Notes under the pieces: model-generated
What the model was told of the DNA's origin: nothing
The model's input: only the letters and a program-made list of their open reading frames with translations
The model's database searches: none
In this document: positions 25,567-37,100 of the stretch, piece after piece
Position numbering within the stretch: position 1 is the stretch's first letter
How the letters are laid out: each line of letters begins with the position of its first letter
Program-made: the position numbers and the translations under genes
NCBI RefSeq assembly: GCF_001640805.2
Contig: NC_066848.1
Location: forward strand, 12,820,592 to 12,884,591
Reading direction: 5' to 3'
Origin: Lates calcarifer
Lineage: Eukaryota; Chordata; Actinopteri; Centropomidae
DNA length: 64,000 bases

Positions 25567-26055
25567 TTAAAAGAATAGTTTAACGTTTTGGAAAATGCAC
25601 TTATTTGCTCTCTTGCTGAGAGTAGATGAGAAGATCAATATCACTCTCATAGCTGTCCATTAAATATGAAGCTACAGCCAGGAGACAGTTAGCTTAGCTT
25701 AGCATAATGACTCACAGCAGGAGGAGAAAACTGGTCTGGCTCTATTTAAAGGTTAAAAAAAAAGCTAAACTGCACCTCTTAAATTCACTAACTGATGCAC
25801 TATATCTTATTTTATCTCTCCAAAAACTGAAATCATGTTCCAACTTGCAACTCCACATAGAACAACTTGTCGATTTTACAATTTTGTATTTGCACCTTGA
25901 CAACTGAATGGGGCAGATTAACTGTTTTCCCATTTCCTGTCTTTACTCAAAGCTACGATAACCATCTCCTTGCTCTAGCCTCTAGATCTTCTCAACTAAC
26001 TCTCGGCAGAAAAGCAAATAAGTGTATTTGCAAAAATGTCTAACTAGTTCTTTAA
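25567..26055. mobile_element. TTAA-flanked fish MITE, copy 2, both terminal inverted repeats present
   Basis: The left end reads TTAAAAGAATAGTTTAACG, and the reverse complement of the right end reads TTAAAGAACTAGTTAGACA. The match continues inward through CACTTATTTGC and the GAGAGT...GAGAAG block for about 65 bp on each side. Inside is GTTAGCTTAGCTTAGCATAA, a hallmark I recall from a high-copy teleost element. TTAA at both ends is the piggyBac-type target duplication, so a piggyBac-like non-autonomous element is a reasonable inference. No transposase. Related to the copy at 21460-21918. Confidence 0.85.
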
Positions 26056-26069
26056 ATGCATGTCTATGC

Positions 26070-26091
26070 AAAAAAAAAAAAAAAAAAAAAA
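26070..26091. repeat. A22 homopolymer
   Basis: Uninterrupted A-run 15 bp to the right of the MITE. Confidence 0.9.
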
Positions 26092-27126
26092 CAGAAATAC
26101 ACATACAGTAGGTTACACAGTCAGTTGTCAGATTTGTAAAAGAGTACATATTTTTCATTTTAAGTGAGTGCTAACAAGAACATGAGAGTTATTCCCCGGT
26201 GCCACAATTATCCATGACTCAATATTGACGACTTGTGACAATCCATACACATTCATGCCCCACACACTCATGTGCCTGTTCATCCCTACATCCATATCCC
26301 TCACAATCCTCCCACCCAAACAACTGCATTACATAATTACACCAGTATAATAACCTGCCAATGTAAGCTTGAAAATTGATGATTTAAGTTAATGGTTAAA
26401 TCTTAAGGTCATAGTTTGTGGCAGTGTTGCCCTGGACCAACTGTGAGGTAATCCTTATCCTTGTATGTAGAAGAGGAGACCGTCTAATGAAAATGTACAT
26501 CAGCACCATGGGCCAGAAAATCAGCAAAGACTTCCAGACTTAGTTTTATTCTGTTCTGGCAATGTCCTTAAACAGCATGAAAGCAGCCATTGTGTCAATA
26601 AAAAGAGTCGTTACACACCACTATACAGTGATGCTCATAACAGCCACAGTAACTGGCTCATCACAAACAAATGGACCTAATTGATCCTCTGATATTTGAA
26701 AATCCTGTGTGATTAGGATAACAAGATGTAAACTATATTTACTAGAATGAGAAAAGCATGGCAATCAAACTCATAGTGTTCACCTACATGTGCTATCATC
26801 ACAAAACTCCCCAGACCTACTATAGTAGCACCACCCGGTTAAACATGATGCACTGAAAAGATTAAAACTCCAAATACAATGTCACCTAAAATTTTTCATG
26901 TTGTCTTTTTAAAATACTACACTGAATCACACTTACCTCAGCTGAATAATATGTGTCCCCTGGTGATCTGAATAATCTCTTACAGAACACCTACAAAACT
27001 ATTTTCGTACTGTCCGCCTGCTGGAAATGAGCAATGGCCCTTGTGTAAGCGATTCAGAAAGCCAAAATGTTCACCACAAATGCCCCTGCAGTGATCTCCC
27101 AAATGGTACTGTTCTAATACAAGTTT
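26092..27126. other. Intron 2 segment, no gene seen
   Basis: AT-rich unique-looking DNA. A donor-like GAG/GTAAGTG exists on the minus strand near 26935, without a pyrimidine tract or coding lead upstream. Confidence 0.5.
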
Positions 27127-27599
27127 AAGTCTCATGAAAGTGTGTGTACACCCCTGGTCAGTATCACTAAAATTTTAAATGATTCAAAGCAGTACCACCT
27201 TACAATAATTGTATTATTTTTTAAAGATTAAACATAAGGGTATCTGTGTGTATAATATGTAGATGTAATAATATAAGTTGATAGTGTACTTAAAAACAAG
27301 CGAGAGCATCAGTAAGCTACTGAGCATAGACAGAAACACAGTTGCAGCAATGGTTGCGAGCTTTAAGAAGAGGCATACTACCAAAATTATTACTATTTAT
27401 GCCACCTTGCATAAAAAAACAAAATAAAATGAATAGACAAACAAACAAACAGTTGGGTAAATGCCTCTGACTTAGCACAAGGATTATATTTCAAAATTTG
27501 TGTTTCACTGAATGCTCAGTGAGGGGGACAGTGCATGGTCAACCTCAAAAGACACTGTCCAAGAATAAAACTATTGCTCACAAAATGGCACAAAACTGC

Positions 27600-28090
27600 A
27601 AGATAAAACTTTGTCAAAGGACATGAAAATAGGCCTGATGAATACTGACAGCACATTCTTTGGTCAGATGAAACCAAAATAAATTAGTCCAGATCAGATG
27701 GGATCTAGGGTGTTTACCCTGGTGTCTGGTGTCTACCAGAGTGACTGCATAGTGCTGACAATGAAACATAGACATTTATAGATGGCACTATGAATGAAAG
27801 TTTGTATACCCAAATACTGAATGAAAAGATGGCTCCTCATCTTAAGAAGCTTGGCAGGAGAGGAATTTTCCAACATGTCAATGATCCCAAACACACTGTA
27901 AAACTTGAAACCTGACTTGAAACCAGTACAACACCCTTAGAGGATTTTAAAGTGAAAGATAGCGCAACAAAAGCCCTCCAGCAAATAGCAGCTGGAATAA
28001 AACCATTTGTGAAGACTGGCAGAAAGTCTCTCCACACATTTGTGGAAGACCAGTATCACCCATGCCCAGGAGGGTCAAATCTGTTGTCAA
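27600..28090 (+). pseudogene. Tc1-like transposase remnant
   Basis: The DDE transposase reading frame survives only as pieces. A WSDETK-like segment near 27660-27680 reads as FGQMKPK in the best frame. A DNDPKHT-like segment near 27880-27900 is also present, and the C-terminal part (CCCTCCAGCAAATAGCAGCT to GCCCAGGAGGGT) follows at 27970-28075. Stops interrupt every frame, and the block between the first and second catalytic regions is shortened. Not functional. Confidence 0.75.
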
Positions 28091-28103
28091 AAATAAGGTG
28101 GAC

Positions 28104-28124
28104 ATTATATATATATATATATAT
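28104..28124. repeat. (TA)n microsatellite inside the Tc1 remnant
   Basis: About ten AT units in the 3' part of the element. Confidence 0.9.
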
Positions 28125-28300
28125 GTTCCAGTTGCTTCTTTAATATGGACCTTTCATTATATTTTATTTAGATTCATTTCAGATTTTCATATGAATTGGC
28201 TTCCTTCTTCTTAGGCTAGGCTATTAAATGGACAGAATTTGTAATTACATAACATTTTAGTGATACTGGCCTTGAGTGTACTCAGTTTCGTTGTATACTG

Positions 28301-31037
28301 CATGTAGGGATTAACTGAAACCTTGAGTTTTCACATTAAAATGCTGAAAATGTTCATACAGGAGCTTTGAAATATGTCCTTTAACAGCCAAAACCTGCTA
28401 AACCATGTGCTTTGTGACAGGAAATACACCGACTGGCAACTGTGATATGACGTTGTCTTCTTGATGACAAGTTCATTTATTTCAGAACTCATGCCAGAGT
28501 AACTGTGCCGTAAATAGCTTTTCACTTGATCAGAAGTGCTCAAACTTCCCAGAGTACACAACAGCAGTGGATTTCCGCATCATGCTGTCGGCAGGGTTCG
28601 CTCTCACTATGCCAAGTAAAAATATTTTCTCTGTGCACAGTATTTCGGTGGTGGCGGAGGGGGGTTGTGGTTATTACCCCTGAGTTGCTTCAACATATTT
28701 TCCAGCATGAGCAGACTCTGCACCACACAGTGCACAAGATGACAGAAAATGCTGGATGTAAAGTGAGTCGAGCACAAAAAAAAAATCTCTTTAATTCTCA
28801 GGTGGACATAAATTAAGCGGTAAAGGCAATATTAAACAAGGAAGCAAATCTGCAAACAACAAACAGAATCAACAAGGTGGTGTTAGAAAACCTGCTCACT
28901 GTTAACAAGAAATACAGAACACCATAAGCCAAACATAGGATTTGTCTGCAGGAAATCTGACTCACAAAGCTATTTTTCACTTTCATATTGAATTTTTTTT
29001 TTCTATACTACAATTCCAGAAAGATCAGCTCCACAGATGAGCTCACAGTCATTCTATAAAGAAATGTGAAAATAAGTTCCAGCAATACCGAAGAAGAAAG
29101 GGTAAATCAGATTGTAATGTACCACATGACCATTGAGACATCTGTAGATCTGCAGAGGGAGTTCTTGTTTTATTTCAAGATGATGTAAATATTTCGATGG
29201 AGTAAAGTAGGGCAGCAAGACGTCCTGATGTTGATTCAGAGGTATTAAGGAGTCAATATGGAGCATTCTTTGATGCCTGGCCTGGCTGGTGAGAATCTTC
29301 AGTAATGAGCAAGTTCAAGGTTTTTGGTTCTCTCATCACTGAGCTTTAAAAACCTTGCTTGGCTCAGGCTGACAAGTCATGGAGGTGCAGAGAAAGGTAA
29401 GATCTCAATGTGTCATTTTCAGAAATAAAAAGGAGAAAGACAGGAAAATCTGAACTGATAACACCCAAACACAAAGCCTCATCAAAGGATCAGTGTCAAT
29501 AAAACCTGCAGAGGTTACTCTCTTTTATTCTTCTCTTTTTTACTTTTACTCCTTTTATTCTTTGTTTTCCCACATTTTCCACATATTTTTGCACCTATTT
29601 CTTGCAGATGACAAATGTCAGCAGCCTGGATTGTCACGTGAAATTTTAAAAAAAGTTTCTGAGCCATTTAAATTGTTTTGCAAATTGATCCTCATCAAAC
29701 CCTCAAACAGCTAACAACCAGTGATCCCAGTCCAGCAGACATAACTCAGAGATAATGATGGAGCTAAGAACATTTTAATCATTTTCAAATCCATTTCAAG
29801 TGGTTTTAATTGACAGGGAGTTATTGACAGAACTGTTCAGTGACAAGCTCCATTATCTTAATGTGTATTATTCTCTTCAATAATTTCAGCTTGACACAAA
29901 ATCTACTGCTTTAAGCCTGTGTGTGTGTGTGTTAGCGGTTTGGCTAGAGGGCAAATATCTAACTGAGCAGTGCCATGTTTATATTTGTTAGCTCGTTTGA
30001 GTATTTCAGTATGCACAGTATGCTTGCCCACATGTTTTGTGTACTGGTATGCTCTGTGTGCAAATATCTGTGTTTGATTCCTCTTGATCTTGCAAAATCT
30101 ACATTTGATCCCTCACTCATGTTCATCCTTTCTGTAAAAGCTGGCATGTAAACGGAAAAGATAGGCATTTATACTTTTTGAATGCATGATCTCGCAAGAT
30201 GTATGGATTAGTTTTATTTTGACAGTGAATAACTTTTTTCAGCAACTGTTTGTGGAGTTTCTGTTGGAAAGCAACAATCCCTCTGTAGTGATGGATGTGA
30301 GTAATGCAAAAACAAGCTCCACCTGTTCCATCAATCCATCCATCCACACACAGGGAGGTGGACAGATAAGCAACACAAAAGAAATGTTCACTTTCACCCT
30401 GATGGACTGGCAGCAGCAAGACCCACACCACTGTAATTCAGCTGGTGGTTACAGGATTGGACTGATGGCTGGCTGAGTGGACCAAGAAAATGAACCCATG
30501 TTCTCTTTAAGTAATCTCAAAGCAAAGCCAAGACTGTTGCCTGGAAGAAGCACTGGATACAAGCTCATTCAGAGGAGTTTACATACTGAATAGGAATTAA
30601 CAAGGAAATAGCTCATTCACTTTGTGACATTTTACATCTTACATTCATGCATGACAAGATCTGTTAGATGTTCTGAATCACCTATTATCTGTTCAAGTGA
30701 AGAAAGATAACCAAGTTATATAATCTGAGTAAAGTAATGTGCCGGTGATGAAACAGCCTTGCCACTATACACAATGGAGGAGAGACCTGCCAATGTTTCT
30801 ACATAATTCTGCACAAAATACAGATTTTATAAAGGCATAGTAGAAGTCATAAAATGATTATGACTTTCTAAAATTAGATTAGATTATGATGGCATTTACA
30901 TATAATGTGACTGCATAAAACTATCACTTCATTCTGTGGGGAGACCTCCATCCTACTAGCACACAATGGCCTCCATAGAAAAGACTCCTTGGGAACATCA
31001 GTGTCAAACATAGAGGTAAAATTGGCAAAGGCTTGAA
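28301..31037. other. Intron 2 segment, no gene seen
   Basis: AT-rich unique-looking DNA with a short (GT)n near 29917-29932. Short frames of 60-100 codons were read and not recognised. Confidence 0.5.
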
Positions 31038-31055
31038 CCCCTCCCCCCCAGCCTC

Positions 31056-31058
<3 letters not shown>
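31038..31058 (-). other. Potential G-quadruplex on the sense strand
   Basis: The plus strand reads CCCCTCCCCCCC, then AGCCTCCCC. On the sense (minus) strand this gives G4, G7 and G4 tracts with short loops, enough for four G3 tracts if the G7 is split. It abuts the (AC)n repeat 31059-31099. Confidence 0.6.

Positions 31059-31099
<41 letters not shown>
31059..31099. repeat. (AC)n microsatellite
   Basis: About 20 perfect AC units directly after the C-rich tract. The sense strand is (GT)n. Confidence 0.95.
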
Positions 31100-31100
<1 letters not shown>

Positions 31101-34100
31101 ATGCAGTAACACACACAAGAAAAGCACACATATTCTCAAACGGATCAACACACAAATGGCTCCTTGTCCTGGAGTTGGGGAGAAGACCGAACCAGATATT
31201 GGCAATGACCACAGGCCTCGTTAACAAAGCCAAAACAAAATGCTGCACTAATCCCAATTAGGCTTCTGTAATGAGGGGAGCCTGCACACAAGGAGGAAGT
31301 GCCAGGACGCATCCCCAAAACTCAATTACACAGCCATCCAGGCAAGGAAAGCAATGACAGAGCCCAGTAATGTGTGTATATGTAAATTTTTGTGTGTGTG
31401 TGAATGCGTGCAAGTGCACAGATACGGCTCTAACTATAAAGCCACAACAGTGGACACAGAGTGGGGAAGCAAAGGGATTGTGTGGGTGCAGAAGGGGCTA
31501 ACTCCAAAAGAACACACACTGAGCAAGGCTTAATTCAAAGTCAGTGTTGTTCTTTAAGAGAGCTAGAGACTTCACACATGAAGTGCCTTAGCAGCTGCAG
31601 GCGGAAGCCATTTGAAATAACCAACAAGTGAGAACAAACTTTGTTACTGAGCTGACACATGAGGTTATCTGACACACAGGAGTCAGCTGCAGGTCAGGTA
31701 AACAGTCACAACAACTTCTAAGAGAAAGTGTAAAAGTAGCAACAGTAACAAAAGTTTCAAAAATAAGAATTTCCTCCCCTTAATGTTAATAAGTGTGTAT
31801 CAACAAGAGAAAAAGTAACAGCATCATCTTTTGCAGGAAGTGCCCACTCATATAATTAATATCAACAGGTTTGACTCAGAGAATTTGTGGAGTTTGAGTG
31901 AAAATACACCACCAGCAGACACTTTTCTCACAGACTCGGCTGTGTGCACTTGGAAATTAGATCTTTAAAAGTGCAGAAGCTGCTCTAATTGAAGCGCTAC
32001 ATTCTAATAATAATGTCAGAGGTATCTAAGTTGAGTTAATTAAAGCATTAAGGAAAAAATGTTACAGAAGCTGAAATGAGTATGAGAATGTCCCATTTGG
32101 CAAGATGGACTCAATAGGCTATTTTCTTTTTTCTCAAGCAGACTCATGGACATTCAGTAATTTCTGCATGCAGCAAGACTCAAAGTGTGGAAAGCCATTC
32201 ACGCTTTCATTAGGCAGTGTTACTCTGGGACCAAGTTATTATGAATATTCTCTGGGCTATAAGAAGGCCCTAGCCAAGTAGAATGAAGTGAGGTTATTTC
32301 ATTTCAATACAATTACAGTCTGATCAGATCACACAGTTACAGAATACCTGCGGGCAGGAGCCATATTCACATGCCATACTGATTTAGTAAAAGATTGAAA
32401 TTGATTTCTCTACTCTTTTTGCACAAAGTTTGTGATTCTCTAAAGTTTTATGACTCCTGCGTGTCTCACTTTCTCTCTTTGGGTGTGTCTTGGTAGAAAA
32501 TGTGCAACATTACGACCTGCTTATTATGCTTTAATATTTTTGTACTGACAATTGATAAAATGTTTCATTAAAATTATATCTCTTAAATTGTATAGGAGGG
32601 GATAATTTGTGGCCTAATACCTGTCAATTTGGCTTGAAGATGACAGGTAAAATGGCATATGGCATGGTGATTGCATTCTAACTCACCAGATTAATAGACC
32701 GTGACACGTGTGTGTATGAGTGTGTATAGGGGGGGAAGGAGGTAGGGTGCCTCCTGTAAAGGTCACTCAGTCCCCGATTAGACACATCAGCAGGCTATTA
32801 GCAGCAAGGGAACTGCCACTGTCTTTCTCCAATCAATGAAAAGGATGCCATGTAAAAGGACACCTACCACTTCTATGAGTCTATACCATTAAACCCCCCA
32901 ACATCCACCACCACCATCCCTCCCTAACAAATGGGTCTGAGCGTCTTAGCAGTGAAGGAAATAACATTCAGAATACAGGAAGAATTAATCTCCAAGGTTT
33001 TATCAGAATATTGCAATTTACGAGATGGACAAAAAAAATATGTATAATGAATAAGATGTCTGGAGGTTGAATTGGATAATGGATTGGAATGCTATCACAG
33101 GGTATAAAAAGGTGGTGTTTGGAGGAAAATTCATACTTGGAAGTCAATTCTGTGCATGCACAAGTTTGTGAATGTGTGCCATTTTCCTCTTAATTCTCTT
33201 ATCATTTAATGTTTTGGGCAAACTTAGCCCTGAATGTTCAAGCCTACTGCCACCATTGAAACACCTCAAGAATGCCTCACCTTCCAAATCCCTTCACACA
33301 TGCATGCGCAGCCATAATTGAATTCCTCCTATTTTTCAGAGTAATCGGCATGAGGCCCTCACCTCTGGCTATTTTCATGTTCGTGTCGCTGCCATTCAAA
33401 GTTTGAATGACAATGGCATTCTGATGAGGTGCCTTTATGACTATCCCCATAACCAGCACCACACTCACATACATACACACACCCATGCATACATACACAT
33501 GTTGAATTGCACTGCATTTCTTTCTAAGAGGACAAATCTTTTATCTGTCAACAATTCCTCTCATCTCTTGATGACTTCATTTGAATAATGCCCTCAAGGA
33601 GAGATAGTAGCAAGAACATTAAGAAATGTCCAATGTGTTAATGCATGTCGCCTTCAGGAGGCATTACAAGTCTCCCTCTCTTGTCAACACATATGTAAGA
33701 CAAATGGATTAAGAGACCTGGGAATCTGTAATAGTAAATTGATAACTGAAATAATCTGGTGATCAGTCCACAAAGAAAGACATCCTTGGCTCCGGACGGA
33801 CAAAACAGAAATGTAGTACAAAAGATGAGAGCGTTATCCTCTGCATATCCTCGAATGAGAGCCGTCCAGGAAATATTTGAGTAACACTAAAAACTAGACA
33901 GGCTGATTGGACTGGTGCACTTAACAGGGATTAATCCGAACAGGACTTAACAGGGATGGCATGGTTTTGTAACCTGGTATAAACTCAAGTATTTCTGTCA
34001 TTTTCAATAGTAATTTCAACATTACACAATGAAAGAAAACCTCCAATAGACTGTCAAATATCAGACACTGTATTATCCCAAGATACCCCTCCACCAGCAG

Positions 34101-37100
34101 GATTACAGTAATTGAAAACAGCAAAAAGTGTGTTCGCATTTGCATCCATTTTTGTATGGCTAAAAAGGATTAGTGGTGAGGGTTTACAAACTATATTGCA
34201 AGAACTAATAGTATGATTAGAAATTTTTTTTTCTTGTTCACTGAACAGGTCAAGTGGGGACTAAACTAATGTAGGGAGTGTAGTAATAAAACCCCAGTCT
34301 TTTATCTTGTCCATTTCCTAATCCTTTCATTTACGTCACTCTAGCTTTGTTTCACATTTGCCTCTTTTTCTCATGGTACTCCTCCTGTGAGCCTCCATCC
34401 CGCTCTCTATCTGACCCTCACTGTGGGTCTTCCCATCTCTTTCTTACAGGGCCTAATTTCATCAGCATGGGAATGTGGGACACACAGACTCCTTTTCATC
34501 TCCACCTCGTAAAAATGTGCAACAAGGAGCTGGAAGCTGATAGCCAATCTAAGAACAACAGACAATTAATCTCCCCTTTTTCCATTTTCATCTCCACTCT
34601 CTCTTTCTCTACTCTCCTCCTCTTTCTCTCTGTCAACCCCCTGCACCTTCTACACCCAGTTATCCAGGCCAATAAGGAAACAGGAGCCTGGTGGTTATCT
34701 GCAATTCCAATTACAAAGACACAATAATTAGAAGAGAATCGGAGGTCTACCAGTCACAACAGACATCAAGTCGTTCCAATGACTCCATTTTAATTAGTCT
34801 CCAGCACTTGAAAAGAAGTGATTCATAAGCCTATTTTTCTGTCATTGAATTGAGAGAAATAAAAATCTGCCTTTTTCATTTTTTTATAAACTGCACAAAC
34901 ATGCTGACAGACTTCTATCATTGATACAAATCCTCTGCAACTGTCCTCTCAGACATAAAGTAAATCCACTGCCTCTGATGCTGAGGTTACCAGGGATAGA
35001 CCCCTTCATTAATCCAAAGCTAATCAACACACTAAAATAAAAATCTAATTATTCTTACACATGTGGAGACTTTTGGCAAATACTTTTGAAATATGAGGTG
35101 GAAAACATGATAAATGAATGTATAATCCCTCGGGCTGTTCATGCTGGAAAGCATGTATTTTTATTACTTTCACTGCTCAATGATATTACCCTTGGAGCTT
35201 ATTTTATGTTATGTTATTATCAAACTGAATGACTGGTCACATACACTCATTCTAGTCATGCACATCATTAGGAACACCATACTAATTATTGGCAGTTCTT
35301 CCCTTTGCTCTCAAAAAAGCCTCAGTTCAGCATCCTAAAAGTTGACAAGTAGGTGCATAAGTTGGAAAGACTCCAGGTCAAGTTGCATTTTGTGAGTCAA
35401 CTCACGGCACTCTTTTATTTATTCATTTTTTTTAGCAACCTCACAGTACTCAGAGAAATGCAGCAAAAAAAGTGTGGCAGGCTACAAACTTTAAAAACAG
35501 AGTCTTCAGCTGTGAGGGAAGTAGAGACGGGTGATGGAATCAGAGGGTATGGCCTTGTTACACACAACAAGGCAACTAATCTCCTGGCCTTCTGTGTGTA
35601 ATATTTTTGGCTCAACAGTCAGAAAGTTGATATGATATCTGACATAGACATCAGTAATCATTATTACAAAAGTTTAATATTCTAGGGGCCAGAGCAGTCA
35701 TTAAAATTGCTGAATTGTACATCAGCAATCATTTGCAGCTGTCAGACTTTAAGTCTCCTCAACAATCAAACATTTAAATGGCTACACTCTGCAGCAAGCT
35801 TTGAGTCATCAGCATGAGTTTGATGTACTCTTTCCGAACTGACGAGTGACATTCAGCCTGCCTCAGCAGGAGAACTCAAACACCAAGGCGGCTGGACACT
35901 AAAATAAGTCCTTGTTTCTCCTCCAGTCTCAAAAACTATGAATATCGAGTCACTCTTAATTATGCATTTTGCTGGTTTGTCATCAACTTGCTACCAGCTG
36001 ACTCCACCACTGGCTAGAAATCTGCATTATCTTGGCTTGTCCTATTATTTATGTCAAGGCTGAGAGGTGAAAACTAAGCCACGGATTTGAGTGCAAAAAA
36101 ATGGAGTGTGTGTGAACTGCAGATCCTCTGTAAAAATGCCATGCTTATAGCTGAGCCAAGCTGGCTTAGTGCTTTCAACGGGTGATCGCATTTCTACTGT
36201 TTCCAAGGGAGGCCTCGGCATTAGAAAGTGCTTACTCACCACAGAGGAGACTGGACCGTGTTGTGACGCCAACACAGGGCTTGTCGAATTCAAAATTAAC
36301 AGCCCCAGAGAAAAACTGTGCGTTTGTATAAACTGAGGCTATTCAAAATCAATTACCTGATGGATAATGGAAATAGAAACGCGGCTTCAGAAGTGACCTG
36401 CAAAAGGACACTATCCATCCTTGGTGTAGCTACTGTAAAGGTAAAGGTCAGAGTCAAATGGGAGGAGGATCGAAACAAACTACATCCATTACATATTGAG
36501 CAGACTACTATGTATCTTCTTATCAACCACAGCAGGACAGACAAGAAGAAGGGCAAACCTGCTGAAACCCATTATGGAGGGTACACTATCAATGTCACTT
36601 AACACTTTCTACTGAACCCTGCCCACTTTAGTGGGAGTGAATGATGGTTGAGCACTCAGCAATCTTAATTAGTAAAATATTAAAGGCCTCTCATAGGCAC
36701 TTTAAGTTTGATTGATGGTATGGACCTGTCCTACCTATTGTGATGTCACAACAGTGACCTGCCCCCGTTGACCCACTGAGAGGAGAAATGAAGGGGATAA
36801 TCAGATGGCCTGTGGTCAGATTTTAGAGATGACGCAAGATTGGTGAAGGGTTGTCTCATGACACTCCAACCAACAAGGAAGCATGAGACCATAATGTGGT
36901 ATTATGTTGACCTCACTTTCAAAGATACAAAGGTGAGCAAGTGACATCAACTAATATCACCATGTTGTTTCACCTCTTTTATCTTTGTGGTAATATTATT
37001 ACCTTTTGACCCCATTACCCTGTCCTGCATGGATAGACACATCTTTGTTTTTCCTCCCTCCGTTCAATCTCTATTTTTATTTCCGTCTCTCTTCCTTCCC

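Larger units (their letters stand above)
27127..28300 (+). mobile_element. Decayed Tc1/mariner-type transposon with both terminal inverted repeats
   Basis: The left end contains GTACACCCCTGGTCAGTATC followed by ACTAAAAT. The reverse complement of the right end contains GTACACTCAAGGCCAGTATC followed by ACTAAAAT, ending CAGT. The interior on the plus strand follows the transposase gene of a common fish Tc1-like family as I remember it: a TTTGGTCAGATGAAACC block (the W-S/G-D-E region), AAGAAGCTTGGCAGGAGAGG and CAATGATCCCAAACACACTG (the D-N-D-P-K-H region). The frame is destroyed by stops and indels, and part of the catalytic core is deleted. About 1.17 kb remains. A TA microsatellite (28104-28124) has grown inside it. 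Confidence 0.85.

Noticed and set aside
26930..26945. Donor-like CTGAG/GTAAGTG on the sense strand
   Set aside because: There is no pyrimidine tract or acceptor at a sensible distance and no coding lead. Likely chance.
32340..32370. Possible fish counterpart of miR-346, which lies in a GRID1 intron in human
   Set aside because: Only a CTGCCCGCA core is shared on the minus strand. The seed region and a stable hairpin partner are missing.
36430..36455. AGGTAAAGGTCA as a nuclear-receptor DR1 element
   Set aside because: Spacing is one base short of a real DR1, and one half-site is imperfect. A single motif is not convincing.
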